7,067 bases of DNA, from NCBI GenBank assembly GCA_021796155.1, contig JAJYOO010000119.1, positions 1-7,067 of the forward strand. The letters run 5' to 3'. Below the pieces are notes generated by a model. It did no database searches and was not told the origin of the DNA. It saw nothing but the letters and a program-made list of their open reading frames with translations. The stretch's first letter is position 1, and each line of letters starts with the position of its first letter. Of the stretch, positions 6,893 through 7,067 are shown piece by piece. Position numbers and translations under genes: made by a program. The DNA comes from Chloroflexota bacterium (GTDB taxonomy: Bacteria > Chloroflexota > Anaerolineae > Anaerolineales > Villigracilaceae).

Positions 6893-6909
6893 AATTCAGT
6901 GACTGAATT
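6893..6909. promoter_or_regulatory. 17-bp perfect palindrome, probable operator of the regulator
   Basis: AATTCAGT and ACTGAATT are exact reverse complements around one central base (6901). The site starts 8 bp upstream of the regulator ATG, covers the predicted transcription start near 6900 and overlaps three bases of the -10 box. That is the expected place for a repressor to block RNA polymerase. The size and symmetry suit a dimeric winged-helix protein. Binding by the adjacent regulator is inference. Confidence 0.65.
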
Positions 6910-6915
6910 ATAACA
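6907..6915 (-). promoter_or_regulatory. Extended -10 promoter of the operon
   Basis: The minus strand reads TGTTATAAT, a perfect TGn-TATAAT extended -10. The hexamer at a 17-bp spacing (6930-6935, TCACGC) is a poor -35, which fits an extended -10 promoter. The start would fall near 6900, leaving a leader of about 15 nt before the ATG. A second, smaller odd palindrome (AACAC G GTGTT, 6912-6922) lies across the upstream edge. Confidence 0.65.
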
Positions 6916-6945
6916 CGGTGTTTTCATCTGCGTGAGCAGAGGCTC

Positions 6946-6982
6946 CCCTATTTGTATGGTTTTCTCAAGAATGAGAATAGGG
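6946..6982. other. Nested inverted repeats at the end of the possible upstream gene
   Basis: CCCTATT at 6946-6952 pairs with AATAGGG at 6976-6982. Inside this, TTCTCA at 6962-6967 pairs with TGAGAA at 6972-6977 around AGAA. The two pairings share bases, so they are alternative folds. Neither is followed by a run of T on the minus strand, so this is not a convincing intrinsic terminator. It could be a weak transcription end or part of a mobile-element edge. Confidence 0.4.
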
Positions 6983-7067
6983 CATGGTAAGCAGTGAAAA
7001 AGCATCGGAGAGATGGGCGGCGAACCAGCGTCTGGCTTGAGCAACATTTTTGAAGTTGGCTTGTCGA
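6965..7067 (-). CDS. Possible 3' end of an upstream gene, 5' part outside the window
   Basis: One minus-strand frame is open from the right edge for 33 codons to TGA at 6965-6967. It reads in part NFKNVAQARRWFAAHLSDAF, which has the look of an amphipathic helical protein end rather than random translation. I do not recognise the family. A transposase C-terminus is one possibility, given the inverted repeats over its stop codon, but nothing here proves it. Another minus frame (7065-6889) is also open but its residues look non-coding. The stop is 79 bp upstream of the regulator ATG, so the regulator has its own promoter rather than belonging to this gene. Confidence 0.35.
   Translation of the reverse strand, partial: RQANFKNVAQARRWFAAHLSDAFSLLTMPYSHS

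Noticed and set aside
6475..6906. Plus-strand open frame of 143 codons opposite the regulator
   Set aside because: It is antisense to a well-supported winged-helix gene, shows no recognisable motif, and would run over the promoter and operator region.
6946..6982. Rho-independent terminator
   Set aside because: The stems are AT-rich or have a long loop, and no T run follows on the minus strand.
6889..7065. Alternative open minus frame at the right edge ending just before the regulator
   Set aside because: Its translation is rich in Pro and Cys with no domain pattern, and it would read through the promoter and palindrome.

Overview
The window looks like part of a bacterial cell-surface polysaccharide locus. 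All recognisable genes lie on the minus strand, so transcription runs from about 6900 down to 1. Base composition is mixed and codon use looks similar across the genes, so nothing marks any one gene as recently acquired. Short-period tandem repeats in two gene gaps, together with the protein types, remind me of Chloroflexota (Anaerolineae). That placement is inference from memory and is weak.

Layout in transcription order: (a) the right edge (7067-6965) may hold the last codons of an upstream gene. (b) A short control region at 6886-6964 carries an extended -10 promoter and a perfect 17-bp palindrome. (c) A small winged-helix regulator (6885-6406) has a Rossmann-like C-terminal segment. (d) A nucleotide-sugar epimerase of the extended SDR family (6409-5378) overlaps the regulator by ATGA. 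(e) A GDP-L-fucose synthase-like SDR (5366-4395) follows. (f) The membrane subunit of a polysaccharide ABC exporter (4340-3498) is next. (g) Its ATPase (3498-2206) overlaps it by TAATG and carries a Wzt-type C-terminal domain. (h) A large glycosyltransferase of the capsule-synthesis type (2125-554) follows. (i) A class I SAM-dependent methyltransferase (509-1) runs off the left edge.

How the genes fit together: the two SDR enzymes would make modified nucleotide sugars. The capsule-type glycosyltransferase and the methyltransferase would build or cap the glycan. The Wzm/Wzt-like transporter would export the finished, lipid-linked chain. The regulator at the head of the operon probably represses its own promoter, because a strong palindrome covers the predicted transcription start and the -10 edge.

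The least ordinary signals are: the promoter/operator arrangement and the regulator's Rossmann-like tail; two unrelated short tandem arrays (9-bp and 8-bp periods), each filling a gap from a stop codon to just before the next start; an 18-bp perfect palindrome inside the exporter genes; and the pairing of a Wzt C-terminal domain with a capsule-type transferase and a methyltransferase, which would suit chain-end capping. I see no complete mobile element, CRISPR array, tRNA or rRNA.
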